Assembly (NCBI RefSeq): GCF_027943255.1
Contig: NC_072892.1
Coordinates: 167,588,792 to 167,652,791 of the forward strand
Direction: 5' to 3'
From: Anastrepha obliqua
Taxonomy: Eukaryota; Arthropoda; Insecta; Diptera; Tephritidae
Length of the DNA stretch: 64,000 bases
Part shown: piece by piece, positions 1-11,043 of the stretch
How positions within the stretch are numbered: the first letter of the stretch is position 1
Layout of the letters: each line of letters starts with the position of its first letter
Position numbers and translations under genes: made by a program
The notes under the pieces: model-generated
Told to the model about the DNA's origin: nothing
Databases searched by the model: none
Seen by the model: the letters and a program-made list of their open reading frames with translations, nothing else

Positions 1-128
1 GAAGTCATATTCAAAAAGTAAATGTCAAAGAATGTCCTTTCAAATGATAAATAAAGGTTTTGAACATAATTTACATTTTTGTTTTTTTTAACTATTGAAA
101 AAAGCACCTCATGATTGATCACCCTATA
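1..128. repeat. Possible terminal part of a Tc1/mariner-like element cut by the window edge
   Basis: The stretch ends in TGATTGATCACCCTATAT. Read on the opposite strand this is TATAGGGTGATCAATCA, which resembles the GGGTGATC terminal repeats of the DD41D elements elsewhere in the window. Only one end is visible, so the identity and the orientation are uncertain. Confidence 0.3.
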
Positions 129-986
129 TCTTCTGTGCAGCTATATTTTTGTTAGGGTTTTGATTTTGAAGAACTTCACGCTTACAAAGTGGCTGCAGGC
201 AGCATTGCACGAAACAGCTCTCTGCATCCATTAGAAGCTGCAAAAGGCATTCATTGTAAGACACAGTGGGATGATGCATGAAAATAGATGTGAATTTAGG
301 AGTTCGTAAAAATTCAAAACACTTTTGAAAAATTACACCAAATATGGGTTTTGCTAGGTAGCGAACAGTTTGAAGAATTATAAAAATAGTAATGCTTCTC
401 TTAAAAATACTACTTACATTATGTTATCAACGTTCTGTTAACCCTGATTACAGCCATGTTAGAAATGCAAATATTTTACCAAGTGCTTTTAGGCTCAGCC
501 AGAGTCGCTGTTATACAACAAATAGCGCGATTGTTAATAAGTGACAATAGTAATTGCTACAAGATTTTCATTTATTTTTGGCATAAATATATACATATTT
601 TCTATAATAAAAAAGTAAATGCTCTCATTATTCACAGATACGAAACTTACAGTTGATGCTCATTACGGTATTAAGTAAGGAGTTAGGAGACAAATGGCAA
701 TGATTTGCTGGTCTGTTCACATTAAGTTATTAACATTATGTTAAAAGTGATTACAGCCCTGTTACAAATGAGTCATATCTACACAATTAACAGAATGAGC
801 ATTAATTAAGCTTTCTTTGGCAAAATTTTCTTGCAGAAAATTAACTTTACATTTATTTTTAACATAAACACGAATATATTTAATTAAAAAAAAAAAATGC
901 CCAGAATTCTGACAATCAACCGCTGTTAGCAAATTTCATATGTAAACAAAAAATGGAAACATTTGATATTTCTAAAATTAATTTGA
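129..986. repeat. AT-rich non-coding DNA with a degenerate tandem duplication
   Basis: No gene is seen. Two stretches about 300 bp apart resemble each other: around 415-640 and 715-905. Each has a GTTAA..GTGATTACAGCC-like segment followed by a CATTTATTTTTxxCATAAA segment and an A/T run. This looks like an old tandem duplication of AT-rich sequence. It could equally be two relics of one unclassified repeat. Confidence 0.4.
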
Positions 987-1130
987 GCTGTTGTTGTTGT
1001 TGTAGCAGCATAAACATTTCCCATATATGCACGGGAAATACTGCTGGAGCGACAGTCGTCCTTGGCCGGATATAAATCCGGATCGTTTTCGTAACTTAGA
1101 ATCAACTGCCGTGGATACTAACTAAGTAGA
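987..1130 (-). repeat. Structured repeat with GTT-rich end, copy 1
   Basis: The stretch begins with a GTTGTTGTTGT run and GTAGCAGCATAAACAT, followed by a CCGGATATAAATCCGG palindrome. A second copy lies in the opposite orientation at about 61422-61556. If the CAA/GTT run is a 3' tail, the element reads on the minus strand here. The shared length of about 135 bp and the simple tail suggest the 3' end of a retroelement, but the family is not identified. Confidence 0.6.
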
Positions 1131-1384
1131 GCTATTTCTTTTTGACGGAAATATGCTGTAATAATTTAAATTCATGAAAAAGTTTGTACAAATCTTTAAG
1201 GTATTAGACAGCTATAAAAATTTCAAACAGTCAACTATTTTGCTTAGACGTTAAATTTGGTCAAAACTTTAAACGCGTAATTTCCCAATACTACACGCAT
1301 TTTTTAAGTCGGCATTCGGGAATTCGAACAAATCTTGATTGATTGACTTGAAATTTAAATTTGTTTGTATTGGTTTTATATATA

Positions 1385-1759
1385 TTATTTTTGCGTCAAG
1401 TCGTGTGGCACCCATACATCGAGCTTCTTTTTGAATCCAAGCTTCTTCAAATGGTTTATAATGGTTTGGTGACTCATGCCCAGCTCTTGGCCGATGCTAT
1501 GGCTGCTACTATGCCGGTCTCTTTCGATCAATTCAGCGATTTTATCGCAATTTTCGACGACAGGCCTTCCGGACCGTGGCGCATCTTCGATCACCTCTGC
1601 ACCAGAACGAAAACGTTGAAACCATCGTTGTGCGGTGGAAATGGAAACTGTATCGGGTCCATAAACTGCACAAATTTTATTGGCAGCATGAGATGCATTT
1701 TTGCCTTTATCGTAGTAGTACTGTAAAATATGCCGTATTTTCTCTTTATTTTGCTCCAT
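1385..1759 (-). pseudogene. Mariner transposase, N-terminal DNA-binding domain only
   Basis: This open frame of about 124 codons encodes the paired helix-turn-helix DNA-binding region of a mariner transposase. Hallmarks are WFQRFRSG followed by EDAPRSGRP, a second HTH ending SHQTIINHLKKLG, and the linker WVPHDL. Full-length mariner transposases have about 345 residues, so the whole catalytic DDD domain is absent. The methionine before EQNKEK is preferred as the start because the family begins there; the upstream in-frame ATG at 1780 adds seven residues. A stop follows soon after the linker. The protein could at most bind terminal repeats. It is most likely a dead fragment. Confidence 0.8.
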
Positions 1760-1949
1760 GTTTGCGACGCTATAACTCACGAACGACTAAAAGCAAACAA
1801 CAATTAATCAAACACGTGTTAGCACGTGAAAAGAGCTTTCCAAAAAGCTCTAGCGTGAACCGATACGACGAATACAACTAGAACTACGCGCTTCCAAAGA
1901 CAAGCTTGCGGAAATACCGCAAGACTTTTTTGACATATACTATATTTAA
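1385..1949 (-). mobile_element. Mariner-family element remnant, 3' part missing
   Basis: On the minus strand a leader of about 180 bp precedes a truncated transposase reading frame. The leader contains a perfect hairpin, CTTGCGG-AAATA-CCGCAAG, at 1905-1923. No matching downstream terminal repeat was found below 1385, so the element is truncated after the DNA-binding region. Its upstream side abuts the Helitron terminus at 1950. The exact terminal inverted repeat is not resolved. Confidence 0.7.
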
Positions 1950-3075
1950 CTAGCTGACTTCTGCCCTAGAGGCAATAAAAAAACAGATTTTTCATTTTAT
2001 TAAGTTGATTTTTTTATTAATCAAGTATTTCAATAAAGCTTTAATAGATTGCACTCTTCAGTTAAGCACCTTGTGATACACGACATTTTGTGTTTTATTA
2101 TCAGGTGCAAGAACAAACAACGCAGTTGGTTTTCCGTCCTGTGAACATGCCACATATAATTGCCCATGTGAGAAACAATGATTTTCTAGATTCGGACCAC
2201 AAACTTTCAAGGATTGGCCTTGTGATTTGTTAATGGTCATGGCGAATGCAAGACGGATCGGAAATTGAAGTCTTTTAAATTAAAACTAAAGATCGGTTGG
2301 GATCATCGGGATCCTCGGAATGAGAATTTCTTCACCTTCGAATTTTCCTTTGAGTATCGTCACGTAAATTACATTGTTCATCGATTTTTTTACCACCAAA
2401 CGCGTACCGTTGCAAAGTTTTGGTGGGCTTATATTTCGAACCTTGATTACTACGAAACGCTGCTCGATTCAAATCAGCACTTGATAATTCTCTTTTTGTG
2501 CGTCGAAAATGATCTACTTGTTGATCTCTGTTATTCGACACGATTTCGCATTGCCAACCGAGCCGTTTCACGGGCTGCCTCGCTTTGCTCTTGTGATTGA
2601 GAAGCACAAAGTCGAGCCATACTAACGCGACGCTCTTCACGGGCAATTCCTTGTGCTTCTTCAGTCGTTTCAATCATTCGCAATGTTTCGTATCCTTCTT
2701 GCATTACGGCTTTGTCGGGAAAGATTCGATCGTCTTGGTCGCGGCATTGATAATGATGATTCAAAGAGAATACAAATTAGTGTGATTATACATATATCTG
2801 TGACAAAAATTTATATTATCAAATTTTCTACTTAACCATAGACAAAATTACGTTTAGCTGTCATTTGCGTTTTGTTATTCCATATCAGATGCGTTTTTGT
2901 TATACCACATTTTTTAGTGGCTTCACGGAAAAGCGTTCGAATGGGATAAAAAGTATCCTATGCCCGTCTCCTAGCTAAGCTACCTCTTCACCAATTTTCA
3001 GCCAACTCGGTGCAGTCGTTCTCGAGTTATAAAAAGTGTAACTAACATGACTTTCTTTTAATATATATATATAGA
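1950..3075 (-). mobile_element. Internally deleted Helitron with both termini
   Basis: Read on the minus strand, the element starts TCTATATATATATATT at 3075 and ends GTCAGCTAG at 1950. It lies between A (complement of 3076) and T (complement of 1949), as expected for Helitron insertion between A and T with TC and CTRR ends. A short hairpin (TGCC/GGCA stem, 1962-1974) lies 8 nt before the CTAG. A GGATACTTTTTATCCC palindrome lies near the 5' end at about 2950. Inside are broken pieces of the Rep/helicase gene. At 1126 bp, against several kb for autonomous copies, this is a non-autonomous deletion derivative. Confidence 0.8.
2058..2764 (-). pseudogene. Helitron Rep/helicase remnant
   Basis: Two parts of a Helitron protein are joined. 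The N-terminal part (about 2764-2460) is Arg/Glu/Ala-rich, with EERRVSMARL and ETARLAMRNR, like the start of Helitron Rep-helicase proteins. The C-terminal part (about 2450-2058) is the end of a Pif1-type helicase: ISPPKLCNGTRLVV, then [33 protein letters not shown] and FSHGQLYVA. Everything between, including the HUH endonuclease and helicase motifs I to IV, is deleted. Two in-frame stops (TAG, TAA) lie just before the RLQFP motif, and frameshifts break the N-terminal part. It is a dead gene. Confidence 0.8.
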
Positions 3076-4868
3076 TTTATTTATATTCAAATAGAAATTC
3101 GTATAGATTTTATGGATAAAAAGTTTAAATTTTTTTTTTCAAATTTCGCCAATTTGCAAACACCGATGCATCAAAAACTTCTTACTACTTCAGCTATTCA
3201 CATGGGTAAAAAAATAAATAACATATAAACAAATGAGTCGACCGCGCGCTCTTCAAACAAAGATTGCATAGGAATTTTATTTTATATTACTTAAAAAAAG
3301 AAACAAAATACATAAATATAATAAATAAATAAGTAAATAATAATAATTAATTCAGTTTGTGAAATGTAAAATGAAGCCTCTTTGTTAGAGTTTTGAATTA
3401 AAGTTTATAATTGAAAAATAATTCAGTTTAAGACAAGTAAAATAAAGCAATTTTTTTAGAATTTTGAATTATTTCTTTATAGTGACTTAATATCTTAAAT
3501 TTATTTCTTAAATTCTAAACAGTACCCACTGTCAAACGGCACGTTTTTTCGTTTCCTTCACTTTTCACTCACCGCCTGTAGTCTCAATTATCTCATACCC
3601 ACGCCGCTGCGCCAGCGGATGGAGCCATTAGCTTGGCGGGGAAAATGCATGAACATCCGATTTTGTCACTTTAGCTGCTGTTGCTGTTGTTGTTGTTGTC
3701 AAACATCCTCTGCATCCATGGCGTACCATTTTCCGGCTTTGCTCTTTTTCTGTTCGGTAAACAAAATGTGTTTGCGACAATTTTCCTTCTTTTTCCTTAG
3801 CTGTGCCCTGCATTTTTTATGACATTCATTTCCTATTTTAGGGATTTGAAGTTTTTTTCTCATTGGAGCTCGAATAAATTTAGCGTTTTCCTGCATTTTT
3901 TTTCTGTGTTTGATTTTAATATTCTTGCATACACATGCATACATACATATATGTATATTTATGTATGCATTTTTATTTTCTTAATATCCAAAGCCAGTGA
4001 TGCGTTTAACTTCATTTAAAGATTTGATTTGTTGTGCTGCACCTTTTGGCTTACGCTGTTTTGTGTTCTTGTAAGTCAGCTGTTTATGTTTCAGACGATA
4101 TGTAGCTAACTTGAATGTTCCAGTAACTCTAAAGTGTGTAAAAAATGACATTTTCAATAGTTTTCGTTGACAGCTACAAAATAATCACTGGCGTCGGGTA
4201 TTTTATTTTAGTTTGCTTAGTCATAATGTTGGGAGAATAATTAGGTATTTTTATTTCATAGAGATGGAGGCATGAGTGAAATTTTGAAAGATAACTGCAG
4301 TTCTCTATTAAATAAAAAATACAAAAATAAAAAAAGAAAAATAAAAATAAAAAAAGAAAAATAAAAATAAAAAATGTGCTACCTTGCCTAATTTTTACCT
4401 CATAGCTTTTTCTACCCAAAAGCATGCACCACACATATTATATATGTAACCTTTTTATTCTCTGAAAAGAGCTTCTCATTTGACTTAAATGTCACTAACA
4501 ATGAATTTGTATGTTTAGTCACTTAAATTAATTTATATGGTTTGCAAACATGCTAACTTGCGTTTTATCACATTATCCAATGCTTTTACTGCTATTATTT
4601 AGTTAAGTAATTGACGCAAATTTTTATTTGTATATGTGTGATGAGTACAACGAAACTCTCATTTACATATTTCAGTTAAAAATTGCCTAACACAGTTTAT
4701 ATGTGCACGTACGTCTGTAGGTACATAGGAGTTAGATTTACTTAAGTTTTGTTGTATTAACATCGGAAACATTGAGTACAACTGACTAAATAATTTTACC
4801 ACTCTTTCGCTTAATATAACTCTCAGCATAATTGCACGTGTAGCAAAAAAAAGCACCAACAAACTCAG
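3076..4868. other. AT-rich non-coding stretch
   Basis: No gene was recognised. The stretch contains A/T-rich runs, a CTGTTGCTGTTGTTG simple repeat near 3675, a CATACATATATGTATAT tract near 3940, and two exact copies of a 20-bp A-rich unit at 4331-4350 and 4351-4370. The 60-90 codon open frames here have low-complexity composition. Confidence 0.5.
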
Positions 4869-5405
4869 ATGCCAAATTTCCATGTGGGAGCCTATACTTT
4901 TGAAACAGTGCACCATTTTAAGTACCTAGGAGTTAAGTCCGCATGCAGCGGTGATTCAACTTCCGCAGTCAGAAATCGCTTCAACCCCCCGCCAACAAAG
5001 CGTATTACGCCCACCTTAACTTGTTCAAGTCCCGACTTTTATCTAAAGCTACAAAGTTAACTATGTACAAGACCCTTATTCTAACAATCCTAACGTATGG
5101 TTGTGAGGTATGAGCTCTGAACTGAACGATCTAACTCAGAACGAGACAGCTGTACGTTTTATTAAAGCGCAGCGCATAAGATGGCTAGATCATGTGATCC
5201 GTAAGCCTGCTGACTGTACCATGAAGAAAGCCTTGACAGGAAAGCTAATGGGCGTGAAGGCCAAAGGCAGAACCGTTGGATAGACGCAGTGGTATACGAT
5301 CTCAAGGATTAGCGAATACGCAACTACGAAGCAAAAGCGCAAGATTGACCGCTTTGTAGGAACATCAAGAAGTGAGCTTTGACGCACCCCGCGTTAAAAC
5401 GCTAT
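4869..5405 (+). pseudogene. RTE/BovB-like non-LTR retrotransposon, reverse transcriptase C-terminal remnant
   Basis: Conceptual translation across frameshifts gives HHFKYLGVK, then a KLTMYKTLILTILTYG segment, then an NRWIDAVVYDL-like segment. This is the usual order at the C-terminal end of RTE/BovB-type reverse transcriptases: the YLG motif, then YKTLIxPxLTYGxE, then RPxxRWxDxVxxDL. The catalytic FADD/YADD region and the endonuclease are missing, and stops interrupt the frame. It is a 5'-truncated dead copy. The related fragments at 57774 and 33004 are on the opposite strand. Confidence 0.65.
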
Positions 5406-7910
5406 GAAAGAAGAAGAAGATTGTTAGAGATATGAGTTATGAGTGTACCTTCACTTACCTTTGCCACATGATTCGTGCACTAATCGAACCGAATTTCTTA
5501 TTCTTAATATCTCAGTTCGCAGAATATTTACATAAATCAAATGTTGGAAAATAATTAATTAGTTCTTTAAAACCGCCCACTAAATACCCATGGATGTGTC
5601 AACGCCCGCACAAATTGACAGCAGTCATCGCATTACCACTGAACCATTGCGACCAGAAATAGCATAAACACAACGACACGACCACTTTTATATTGGCGAT
5701 CATCACGTTTTGATGCTCTCTGTCGTACTCGTATTTACTCATACTTGTAGTTGTACTTGCAAATGACAAAATACACAAATAAAAGCGTGCGCGTGTGTGT
5801 GTACATGAACGCACCATTAACACCAGACGGAAGTTTAATTAAATCGGCGCACTTAGCGCAGCAGCCGTGTCGTGCCGCACGAACGTTAATTGAGTTTGAA
5901 GTAATTGCCACAGCAGTGATGCAAACTAAAGGTCAATTAATTTTAATTTTTATGTGCCTATGGCGATACTTTTCCACACAACTACAGTTAGAGTGACTAA
6001 AGCTGGCTGTTTGTAATTTTAGTTTACTGCGCGCAAATTGAATTATGCGAATTCTAAAGTTTAATTTTATGCAGATGACTTGGTCAGCAAGCGAAAGTAT
6101 GACACATTTTTCAATATGAGTAGCAAACTTCAACTCAATTACTTGCTGTTGACCGCAGTGCGAGTGCAATAGGTCGCCCCCAAAAATATGCTATGCATGA
6201 ATGAGTGTTTTGTGTTTCGCAGCGTAAATAAAGTAGGTCAGTAATTTTTTGAGAGCACACGACGCGTTGGGTGGCATAAATTTGTGCTAAGCTTAAGTCG
6301 TAATCGAGAATTGAAAATAAGCGACCACCCATTTGACGCTAATGGGGTTAATAAGCCAAGTAAAAAGTAAAAAAAAAAAATTAATAAGAAGAATCAGCGA
6401 AAATGTTGGTGGTCACCTAAAGGCGGCGTAGATGACTTTCTGACTTTCTGAGTTTCAGTGCGAGCGCGTAACGAGTGCGCGTAAAAATGTGTGCCGCTTG
6501 ATTGCGGTTTGGTGAAACGCATAAAATACCAAACTTTTGTTGTTAGTTGCTTTTTTATTGTCTTTGTAATTTTTTTTCGGCCGAATCTCTTTAATTTGAT
6601 GTGACATAAATCACTTTTAATCGTATCAACAGCCTAACAACGTCAACAAGAAAACCGCAGTGCATTAGTGGCATGCGAAGTTTTATGGAGTACTGGTTTC
6701 GGTGCGCGTCGCTCCACAATCACGTACCACTAATACTTGCAACGAATGTGGCAAGCGCGCTCGTTGTCCACCCAAATTGGCAATTGGCATGTTTTGCTTT
6801 CTTTATTGGTCATATCAAGCAAAAACGTGAGCATCCATAAATGTGTTGCTTGCACACATACACACACACAAACAATAAAAAGCAAAGCTAGTCAGCAGTA
6901 GAAAAAAAGGGCGCGCAATGATAAAAAGCAGAAGGCGCGCTGCTGCAAATAGCGGCGGCCGCTTATAAATAATATGCGGAATAGTGCATAAACTGTAAGT
7001 ACATTTGTGCATATATAGCCACATACATACACACATACACACATACATACATACAAACATACATTAGAAAGAAAAAAATCAATGCACACCACTTGCGAAT
7101 TATCAGCTTGGCAATTCAGGCGTGCTGACGGCCGCTCAACTACGCAGGATTGGCTGTCACCCAACATCAGCAATGCCAACCGACCAAGCGAACGAGTGGC
7201 ATGTCGCATACGCTCGTCATTTGCTGCCCTCAATGCCCTCAAGCAAGCAACACCACTGCCCTGCTCCCTTTGATTTTGTGCACACTGCTGCGGCTGTCTA
7301 GAGCTGTTTTGCCACTCATGCAGATTTTATTTGCGGTTAATTCACCAGCTGGCGCCGTCAGGCGGCATAAATCGCTGCAAAAATCTAGAATCATACGTAT
7401 GTGGCACGCAATGTGCCACGCCACAGAATGCCACATTAGCCCAGCAGCAGCACTACTTGTAGATGCATCAAAAAAAATATGGACCTATATTCATATACGT
7501 GTGTGTGTGTGTGTGCGCGCACATATAAAAACTATGTTTGATATACTTTAGTTGGCGGTTATCGTTGCGCCTATTTTGCTGCGCCCTAAAATTGTAACGC
7601 GAACGTGCAAAAAACTCATCCGCATGCAATTCCGCCGCAAATAATTTTTAGCTCACATTTTTGCTTTCTTTTTGGTTCAAATAGTTGCTCGTACTTGCGC
7701 GTAGACGCATTCATCTTATTTGTTGCAACTATAAATTTGCAATTTGTTTCTTATTTTTATAAATTTTTTTCTTTGGCTCGTTTGCCCCACGACATAACTA
7801 CATACATACTTACGCATACATATGCGAGGAGGCTCTCTGACTCATTATCGTTTTCGTCTGTTTACGAATACTTGCACTTTTTTCTTTACAGCAGCAATCG
7901 CTACAAACAA
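5406..7910. other. Non-coding stretch with microsatellites
   Basis: No gene or transposon was recognised. The sequence is less AT-rich than its neighbours in places (about 6670-7450) and has simple repeats: GTGTGTGTGT near 5790, CACACACA near 6860, CATACATACA near 7022-7062, and a GT/GC run at 7499-7520. It looks like unique intronic or intergenic DNA. Open frames on both strands overlap one another and match nothing known to me. Confidence 0.45.
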
Positions 7911-8606
7911 CACATGGGCTGAAAAGTCCCGGGCCTAACCCATAGATGGCACTAGTCGAATTTACCTTTTTTCAGTTGAACAAAATTGAAATTTAAATTG
8001 GTCAAGCCAAGGAGCACCAAGAGATTTGGTGGCTCCTAAAATACTCAGGCTAAGAACCCTATTATATTTAGAGCTCTGGAACGAGGGTAGATAGTCAAGG
8101 GGGAAAGGAGAAAATTATCAGAGAAAAATATAGGAAAGAATAGAGTCAGAGACAGAGGTCCTGTAAGAACTTTCCAGATTCTTTGGCAAATCTTTAAATA
8201 TCCTCCAGTTTTAGAGAACGAATATTACTCATTCTCACTCCATCGGAACCCAAAACTCGTAGCCGTGCTCTAGCAAAGACAGGACACTCACAGAGAAAGT
8301 GCTCAGTGTTATCCGCCTCCTCTAAGCAAGGCAGGAAAATCAGGTCCTCTGTGATTCCAATGGTGTTCATATGCTGACCCCATGGGTTGTGTCAGGTAAT
8401 AATGCCGACCATCAACCGAACGGCTTTCCTTCCAAGGTTTAGTAGAAAGTTTTGTTGGACTTGTCACAAAACACTTTGCAGTTCTGGACCGGATCGTCGC
8501 TCTTTATGTATATTAATAATGATGAATAATTGATGAATAAAGCTAGTCTTAAGCAAAAAAAAAAACGTATTTTCTTTGTTAGTCCCGGCACTTTTCAGCC
8601 CATGTG
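7911..8606. mobile_element. Mariner-type element with 29-bp inverted repeats, host to a retrotransposon fragment
   Basis: The left end CACATGGGCTGAAAAGTCCC (7911) and the right end, read in reverse complement from 8606, form a 29-bp inverted repeat with two mismatches. A TA dinucleotide follows the right end (8607-8608); the left TA is lost. Left (to about 7968) and right (from about 8467) mariner-like sequence remains. The middle is replaced by a minus-strand non-LTR fragment. No transposase frame remains. Confidence 0.75.
7969..8466 (-). pseudogene. RNase H-bearing non-LTR retrotransposon 3' end, family A copy 1
   Basis: The minus strand encodes the C-terminal tail of a non-LTR ORF2: a segment like RLMVGIIT, then EEADNTEHFLCECP with its Cys/His cluster, then VLGSDGVRMS, followed by a 3' UTR. 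The fragment ends in a short T run at 7969-7974, read as the poly(A) tail. It is collinear with about 52955-53395 on the plus strand and with 15880-16090 on the minus strand, so one family gave all three. It is 5'-truncated and dead, and it sits inside the mariner at 7911-8606. Confidence 0.75.
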
Positions 8607-8955
8607 TACCATAAGTAGTTTGGCTGAGTTTTATACCTATTTTATGGCTGTTGTTTACATCACTTTTGTGCTTAAGCAGCATAAATCGTCAGTCGTGTGT
8701 GCGAAAATGAAGTGTAATGCATTAACGATAATCCCTGATGCTGGTCATTTATTCCGCGGATGCTCAAAAACATTCTAAAAATAAATAAATTTAGTCATAC
8801 GAGATGGAATTCTTATCGATACATACAAATGTATTTATGTATGTATGTATGTACTTATGGAACTTTTGCTCAAAAAGTACCCAGAATTTCTCATTTCAGA
8901 AAATTGCGTTGAATTAAAAGCATTTTCGCTAAGTTCATACCGCAATAATTTATTT
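8607..8955. other. Non-coding stretch with a TGTA microsatellite
   Basis: No gene was recognised. A TGTATGTATGTATG tract lies near 8835-8850. Confidence 0.45.
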
Positions 8956-9245
8956 AAAAAAAAAAAACAACAAATGAGTAGCGCATACACTTCTTAAAGG
9001 CGTGCGTCTTGATGTTGTTCCACAAATGGAGAGACCTACAGTTTTAAGCCGACTCCGAACGGCAGATGGTTTTTATGTGAAGCTTTTTAATGCAGAAATA
9101 CACTTTGCGGTTTGCCATTGCCTGCCGAGGGGTGACCGCTATTAGAAAAAACTTTTTCTGTCATTTGTTGTTTCATGTACGAAGATGCGTACCTATGCAC
9201 TTCCGAATGGTAGTCATACACCAACCCATTCGACTGTGGTGGTGT
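8956..9245 (-). repeat. tRNA-headed SINE-like repeat, copy 1
   Basis: The tRNA-like head is at the high-coordinate end (around 9244) and an A-rich tail is at 8956-8967. The conserved body includes GCCATTGCCTGCCGAGGGG and CGACTCCGAACGGCAGAT. The head is diverged, and the B box is poorly kept compared with the copy at 21563. Confidence 0.7.
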
Positions 9246-9429
9246 AGTTCACTTTGAATTCTTTCCGCCAGGCAAAATAATAAATGAAAAATATTATATT
9301 ATATAAGCATACTGAAGCGTTTTAGGGAGAACGATCGTCACCAGCGGCCGTAATTGCGAAGAAACGTCTCACAATTTTTTGACTACGATAAGTCAGCGGC
9401 TCACATATCCCCACTATTTCACCAAAAAC

Positions 9430-9620
9430 GAGGCTAAGGGGTTACATACGTCGGTAGGTAGGTATAGAGCGGTCCGCGCGATCCTTTACCTCAAACTTTA
9501 AACTCGTTTTTCTCGAAACTACTTTTTCCGGCACGGTCTCCATGATAACTCATACAGTTTTTAATATTTTTTGAAGCGGTTTTGTTTTTTAAATTTTCGA
9601 AAGTGGTTGGATTTTTGATA
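9430..9620 (+). repeat. Fragment related to the TTAA-element family
   Basis: AAGGGGTTACATACG at about 9434 resembles an element end. ACTTTAAACTCGTTTTTCTC at about 9498 is shared with the core of the element at 22996-23733 and with a stretch near 43170. The right end was not found. Confidence 0.4.
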
Positions 9621-10266
9621 TTATTATTTTGCGTTTAGCGCTTCGAGCCGAAGTAGAGTTCGCAAAACTATCTAAAAATTGATACCAAAATTGGGCTATG
9701 AAAAGTGTTTTGAAGATTAGAGGAGAGTGAATATATGCGTTCATTATGATGGATACTACTTTGAAAGGAATGAAATAAATATGAAAATAATAATTAAACG
9801 ATTTTCCTTGTATTGATAAATTCCCGGTACTTTTAGAACAGACTTTGTCCACTTTAATTGTACAGAAGTTTTAAGTCAGCGCTTCTTACGATTTACATGC
9901 GTTTATTTATGTCCCAAGTGATATGCCATTTTCATAAATGATAAACGACCTTCATCGAATATTACAATAATGCGTTATTATTAACGCCATTAAATAAATA
10001 TCTTCCGTGCAGATGCGCCTTTTTTTATAAATATAAATAAATTATTGCATATGCGCCAGCAAAGTGGGACATTTACTCATTTAAGCGCCAGATAATGCGC
10101 AAATTTGCATACAACATTTTTATGCAAAGATATATGGGCATTCATTTCAATCGCATTTATGTCTATATACAACTACAGTGTTGCACAAAAAAGTTCGTAC
10201 TAGGAAATACTTGAATCAGAAACCACTTTTTGCTTTCTAAAGTTATTTTCTTGATAAATCCTTAAT
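9621..10266. other. AT-rich non-coding stretch
   Basis: I see no gene, transposon end or tandem repeat here that I can support. Confidence 0.4.
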
Positions 10267-10562
10267 CAAAAAAATAAATAATTGGCGCGTACACTTCCGT
10301 TAGGTGTTTGGCCGAGCTCCTCCTCCTATTTGTGGTGTGCGTCTTGATGTTGTTCCACAAATGGAGGCACTTCGAGTTCTAAGCCGACTCCGAACGGCAA
10401 ATGGTTTTTATGGGGATCTTATTCATGGCAGGTATTAGAAAAAAACTTTTTCTATTAAAAAAAAACTTTTTCTCTTATTTGATGTTCATGGACGGGGATT
10501 CAAAACTACGCACTCCCGAAACGGTAGTCACGTACAAACCCATTCAAATAGGGCGACCGCCA
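10267..10562 (-). repeat. tRNA-headed SINE-like repeat, copy 2
   Basis: An A-rich tail at 10267 leads into ATTGGCGCGTACACTTCC, GAGCTCCTCCTCCTATTTG and GTCTTGATGTTGTTCCAC, and the diverged tRNA-like head lies near 10562. An internal segment around the GCCTGCCGAGG motif is missing, and CTTTTTCTATTAAAAAAAAA is partly duplicated. Confidence 0.75.
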
Positions 10563-10718
10563 ATCAAAGTAATATATTCGTAAATTATTGATTGAAAACT
10601 GAAGCAAGTTAAAATAACAAAAAAAAAAACGGGATTAAGGAGCTTCATCTTCTTCATCTCTATAAAAGTCTTCAGTCTATCTCGCATAGAAAAAAACATT
10701 TTTTTAATACAATTAGTA

Positions 10719-11041
10719 TTAATTTTCGACCATTCTACTTCTCCTTTTATTTGGGTTCTTAGAATTCTGCCTATATATATTCATGTAGACCATGGCAGCA
10801 GATATTAAGGCAGCGACGTCAGCAAATTCGGTAATATGTTTAACAGTGAACTTCCCATTCTCCACCTGACATTTTTGTTTTGAGGGAGCTCTTTTCACAT
10901 AATCGTAGGAAGGTACAGATGTGGTGTTAAATAACAAAGAAATTCCTCTTTTTCGTACAGTTGGCTGCTCAAACTCGTTGATAATACTGTTTGCATCAGA
11001 CGCATGAGCGACTTGTTCTCTTTATTATCTCGACATTTGAC
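10719..11041 (-). pseudogene. Open reading frame of unknown origin, interrupted by a DD37D transposon
   Basis: The minus strand stays open from about 11021 to a stop just below 10719. The encoded protein includes INEFEQPTVRKRG, VPSYDYVKRAPSKQ and DVAALISAAMVYMNIYRQ and ends RSRMVEN. Two adjacent stop codons lie at 11022-11027. If the transposon at 11044-12402 and one TA copy are removed, the same frame, apart from these two stops, continues into an ATG at about 12424-12426. Composition looks protein-like rather than low complexity. I do not recognise the family. It could be part of another, older transposon. Confidence 0.35.
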
Positions 11042-11043
11042 TA

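Noticed and set aside
1361..1726. A 121-codon plus-strand frame
   Set aside because: It is antisense to the mariner DNA-binding domain on the minus strand, which has clear family motifs.
7239..7551. Frames of 65-133 codons on both strands around the GT repeat
   Set aside because: They overlap on opposite strands, run into a microsatellite, and show no family motif.
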